Assembly: GCA_002403905.1 (NCBI GenBank)
Contig: DHIR01000182.1
Coordinates: forward strand, 11,207-37,761
DNA from: Mucilaginibacter sp. UBA4741
GTDB taxonomy: Bacteria > Bacteroidota > Bacteroidia > Sphingobacteriales > Sphingobacteriaceae
Direction: 5' to 3'
Length of the DNA: 26,555 bases
The notes under the pieces are model-generated. The model ran no database searches and was not told where the DNA came from. It saw nothing but the letters and a program-made list of their open reading frames with translations. This document shows, piece after piece, positions 24,676 to 26,555 of this stretch (positions are counted from its first letter, which is position 1; each line of letters starts with the position of its first letter). Both the position numbers and the translations under genes were made by a program.

Positions 24676-25089
24676 TTATTCGGCAATTACTTTTACATCT
24701 ATATTGCCGCGTGTAGCTTTTGAGTATGGGCAACCCTTATGCGCCGCATCGGCCAGTTTTTGCGCTTTGTCGGTATCAATGCCGGGGACATGAACATGAA
24801 GCTCGGCAGATAGCGCGTAGCTTGTCGGCCCTTCCTGGTTAAAACTAATATGTACATCAACCGTGGCCTCGCTAACATCAACACCGTCGCGTTTACCAAC
24901 AGAACCCAGCGCACCTAAATAGCAGGCACCCCAGGCGCCGGCAAATAATAATTCAGGATTAGCATAACCGTCTTTGCCGCCCATAGCTTTGGGTGCTTTT
25001 AAATCAAGGTCTATTATGCCATCTGCTGATTTGATATGGCCATCGCGACCGCCTTTAGCGGTGACAATGGCAGTATATAGTTTTTCCAT
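24676..25089 (-). CDS. ohr: Organic hydroperoxide resistance protein (Ohr/OsmC family)
   Basis: A 137-residue thiol peroxidase that detoxifies organic and fatty-acid hydroperoxides. The two redox cysteines are intact: Cys56 in LLFAGAWGACYLGAL and Cys120 in KGCPYSKATRG, and the conserved Arg15 (GGRDG) is present. The N-terminal LYTAIVTAKGGRDGHIKSADG and the spacing of motifs fit Ohr better than OsmC. It works as a cytoplasmic homodimer. No OhrR/MarR regulator is adjacent, and I see no exact -7 box in the DNA in front of it. Confidence 0.94.
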   Translation of the reverse strand: MEKLYTAIVTAKGGRDGHIKSADGIIDLDLKAPKAMGGKDGYANPELLFAGAWGACYLGALGSVGKRDGVDVSEATVDVHISFNQEGPTSYALSAELHVHVPGIDTDKAQKLADAAHKGCPYSKATRGNIDVKVIAE

Positions 25090-25254
25090 AGTTAGGTAAC
25101 CTGCCGGGGTGCAATAATGTTTGATGTGAACTATAACTCACCATAGCTTTACTTCGATTAAAAGAATATGGGATGTTTTTTGCAGACAAAATTTAGATAG
25201 AATTGGATTTTTGCGATTTTTTAGGATAAATAAAAATGCTAAAAATAGGTAAAC
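25090..25254. other. AT-rich region without recognised genes
   Basis: Upstream of ohr and ahead of the tandem RNA-like repeats. No reading frame looks protein-like. It must contain the ohr promoter on the minus strand. Confidence 0.5.
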
Positions 25255-25280
25255 TGTGGATAAGAAAAATGTTAATAACC
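25255..25280. promoter_or_regulatory. DnaA-box-like leader motif, copy 1
   Basis: TGTGGATAA is the exact reverse complement of the consensus DnaA box TTATCCACA. It continues as GAAAAATGTTAATAACC, which is repeated with 23 of 26 matches at 26283-26308. It lies 93 bp before the conserved block of copy 1. A role in DnaA binding is inference. Confidence 0.45.
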
Positions 25281-25340
25281 AAAGATATAATATCTATAAT
25301 ATACTGATTTTGGTTGTATTAAGCATGTTGGTAACTACAG

Positions 25341-25517
25341 TTTTTCTGTTAATAACCCGTTAATAAAAAACCCAAAAAATATTTGCAAAAAGGGGTATGT
25401 GTCCCGATATTGAAATCATCAAGAACGATGTACTTTGACAGCCTTACAGGAATAACAAAAATTGAATCGGGTGAGTTTTCGGACGAACTAAAGATCAAGG
25501 GAAAGCCTGAGTTACAG
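25341..25517. repeat. Tandem repeat block, copy 1
   Basis: From 25348 to 25517 this matches 26386-26555 at a constant offset of 1,038 bp, with weak similarity beginning at 25341. The last 119 bp (from GTGTCCCGATATTG) differ at 8 positions. The second copy runs to the window edge, so the true length of the repeat is unknown and at least 170 bp. Confidence 0.9.
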
Positions 25518-25926
25518 AAAAATGAAAAGTCGAGAGATTTGAAAAAGCATGTAATTAACAAGGTATTACGAGAGTTGCTAATTGTCTACGGAGAATGGTA
25601 ACACAACTAATGACCTTGAAGTAATCAATGTTAGCAAACAATGATCAATTCGGAAAACCTTCTGAATGACGATGTATCAGGTTTGCGCATATAACAGAGG
25701 AGTTGCTGTCCGCAAGGGGAGGAACGGAATCGAGCATCTGCAAAAACAATGTTAAGTCAGAAATTCGCAGGAATGAAGATTGAACCCAGGGTTGGCACTA
25801 ATAACAATGACGAGAGCAGGTCGGTCACTATACACAAAACTTGATGCTTTATAACGGACTACGGTACGATATAGGGTTGAAAACGGGAGATCAAATCGAA
25901 AGACGCGGCTCCCGTTTTTGTTTTTT
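25390..25926 (+). ncRNA. Candidate large structured RNA (copy 1)
   Basis: I propose a transcript of about 0.5 kb starting near the conserved GTGTCCCGATATTG and ending at the terminator at 25881-25926. Within it are foldable stems: AAGGTATTA (25560-25568) with AATGACCTT (25609-25617), enclosing AGTTG / CAACT (25573-25577 / 25604-25608), and ATTCGGAA / TTCTGAAT (25648-25655 / 25660-25667, one G-U pair) around an AACC loop. No protein frame spans the region. I do not recognise it: it lacks the hallmark sequences of RNase P RNA, tmRNA and SRP RNA, and I could not find a group II intron domain V near its end. A relation to an intron, retron or other reverse-transcriptase-linked RNA is possible but not shown; no reverse transcriptase gene is in the window. 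Confidence 0.45.
25881..25926 (+). terminator. Intrinsic terminator of the candidate RNA
   Basis: AAACGGGAG (25881-25889) pairs perfectly with CTCCCGTTT (25909-25917) around a 19-nt loop, followed by a T-rich tract to 25926. No protein gene precedes it on this strand, so it must end another type of transcript. Confidence 0.85.
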
Positions 25927-26032
25927 ATGGGTTTCTGTAATTTGCCCTTAATATTGAAATACCCCAGGCTTTAGCATCTAAATTCTATTATCACCTTTTC
26001 CGATTATCGATTGTTCACTTCACAGTTCATAA

Positions 26033-26146
26033 GGAGACTCCTATGGAGTCATTTAATTTCTTTTAATTTTCTATAAATACGTGGCTCCATAGGAGCTACC
26101 TGTTTATAGAAGAAAATTAATCCGGTAATTTGGCTCCATCGGAACC
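26033..26146. repeat. Three spaced GGCTCC/GGAGCC palindromes
   Basis: GACTCC TAT GGAGTC (26036-26050), GTGGCTCC ATA GGAGCTAC (26081-26099) and GGCTCC ATC GGAACC (26132-26146) recur at 47- to 49-bp spacing. The spacers on each side of the middle palindrome are themselves nearly reverse complementary (TTAATTTTCTATAAA and TTTATAGAAGAAAATTAA), so the whole unit can fold as a long cruciform. It looks like a tandem palindromic intergenic element; the minus-strand 61-codon frame over it reads as repeat sequence. Confidence 0.75.
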
Positions 26147-26282
26147 TCCTAATAATACATTCAATATGTTTAACGCGCCAGTATTTCACGAAAAAATCCC
26201 CCAATATTCCACCAACAATTTCAGCCAAACCCAATTTTTGCGCATTTTTATCCCTTTAAAAAAATCCATTTTTATCAATTTT

Positions 26283-26308
26283 TGTTGATAAGAAAATTGT
26301 TAACAACC
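26283..26308. promoter_or_regulatory. DnaA-box-like leader motif, copy 2
   Basis: TGTTGATAA, one base from the DnaA box complement, followed by GAAAATTGTTAACAACC, repeats the motif at 25255-25280. It lies 103 bp before the second conserved block. Confidence 0.4.
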
Positions 26309-26340
26309 CCGTATATAATCATTGTAAATAATTGATAATT

Positions 26341-26382
26341 AACACTATTTGTAATTTATAGATGTTGAATAGTGTTGTTTTT
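26341..26382 (+). terminator. Terminator-like hairpin in the leader of copy 2
   Basis: AACACTATT (26341-26349) and AATAGTGTT (26368-26376) are perfect 9-bp arms, followed by GTTTTTT. It could end an upstream transcript or act as an attenuator ahead of the second RNA copy. Copy 1 has a different hairpin at the same place (AACCAAA 25277-25283 with TTTGGTT 25309-25315). Confidence 0.55.
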
Positions 26383-26555
26383 TATGTTAGCAACCCGTTA
26401 ATAAAAAACATAAAAAATATTTTGCAGATCGGGTTGGTGTCCCGATATTGAAATCATCAAGACAGACGTACTTTGACAGCCTTACAGGAATAACAAAAAG
26501 TGAATCGGGGGAGTTTTCGGACGAGCTAAAGATCACGGGAAAGCCTGAGTTACAC
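26379..26555. repeat. Tandem repeat block, copy 2 (cut by window end)
   Basis: Matches copy 1 from 26386 on. Its 5' hairpin ATCGGG / CCCGAT (26428-26433 / 26441-26446) is complete, whereas copy 1 keeps only the GGG / CCC part, so copy 2 may be the better preserved RNA. The remainder lies beyond the window. Confidence 0.85.

Noticed and set aside
25349..25561. 70-codon minus-strand frame over copy 1
   Set aside because: Antisense to the repeated block, with no start signal and composition resembling a chance frame.
25700..25800. Resemblance of GGGGAGGAAC to the RNase P RNA conserved GGGGAGGAAAGTCC
   Set aside because: The match is short, the partner ACAGAACCCGGCTTA near the 3' end is absent, and the order of elements does not fit RNase P RNA.
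25399..25926. Group II intron
   Set aside because: The 5' end GTGTC is only loosely like GTGYG, no domain V hairpin with AGC triad and GAAA loop was found before the terminator, and no maturase gene is in the window. Not excluded for a relic.
26049..26234. 61-codon minus-strand reading frame
   Set aside because: It runs over the GGCTCC palindromes, has repeat-derived residues and no recognisable protein character; the frame is a by-product of the repeat.

Overview
The window looks like a chromosomal stretch of a Bacteroidota bacterium, most likely family Sphingobacteriaceae (Mucilaginibacter/Pedobacter-like). The reasons are moderate-to-low GC, perfect Bacteroidota -7 boxes (TAnnTTTG) in front of several genes, few Shine-Dalgarno sequences, and gene families typical of that group (WbqC family, YafQ/HepT toxin modules, an AurF-like diiron protein, a carboxypeptidase-regulatory-domain surface protein). 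The genus is an inference from style, not from a marker gene.

Layout. Positions 1-1265 carry an aldo/keto reductase and a small unknown protein on the minus strand. Positions 1446-6033 are a tight four-gene plus-strand operon for a MacAB-TolC-type tripartite ABC exporter (TolC-like outer-membrane protein, adaptor, ATPase, permease), closed by a 28-bp perfect inverted repeat. Next come a DUF3820 protein, lipoprotein MsrA and a carboxypeptidase-regulatory-domain protein (6164-8316). CorA and a WbqC-family protein form a minus-strand pair (8423-10152), divergent from an LpxL-like acyltransferase and a family 2 glycosyltransferase (10193-12108). A long MscS-type channel and AroQ lie on the minus strand (12109-15148), divergent from XerD (15189-16088), which converges on PrmC. 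RibD, an EamA transporter and a YigZ/IMPACT protein follow (17260-19829), then MgtE (20135-21490). From 21533 to 23710 bioB is flanked on both sides by toxin-antitoxin modules (MntA-HepT before it, an antitoxin plus YafQ after it). An AurF-like diiron protein and an Ohr/OsmC peroxidase follow on the minus strand.

The last 1.47 kb (25090-26555) has no convincing protein gene and is the most interesting part. A 170-bp block is repeated at an exact offset of 1,038 bp (25348-25517 and 26386-26555). Each copy is preceded by a DnaA-box-like sequence (TGTGGATAA / TGTTGATAA), and the first copy runs through several foldable stems into a strong intrinsic terminator at 25881-25926. I read this as a tandem pair of a large structured-RNA locus, with the second copy cut by the window edge.

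The intergenic spaces are rich in short palindromic repeats of several families. Some form the actual 3' ends of genes: two unrelated proteins both end in Ser-Pro-Leu-stop encoded by the same repeat, and XerD and PrmC both stop at copies of an ACACGATT repeat.
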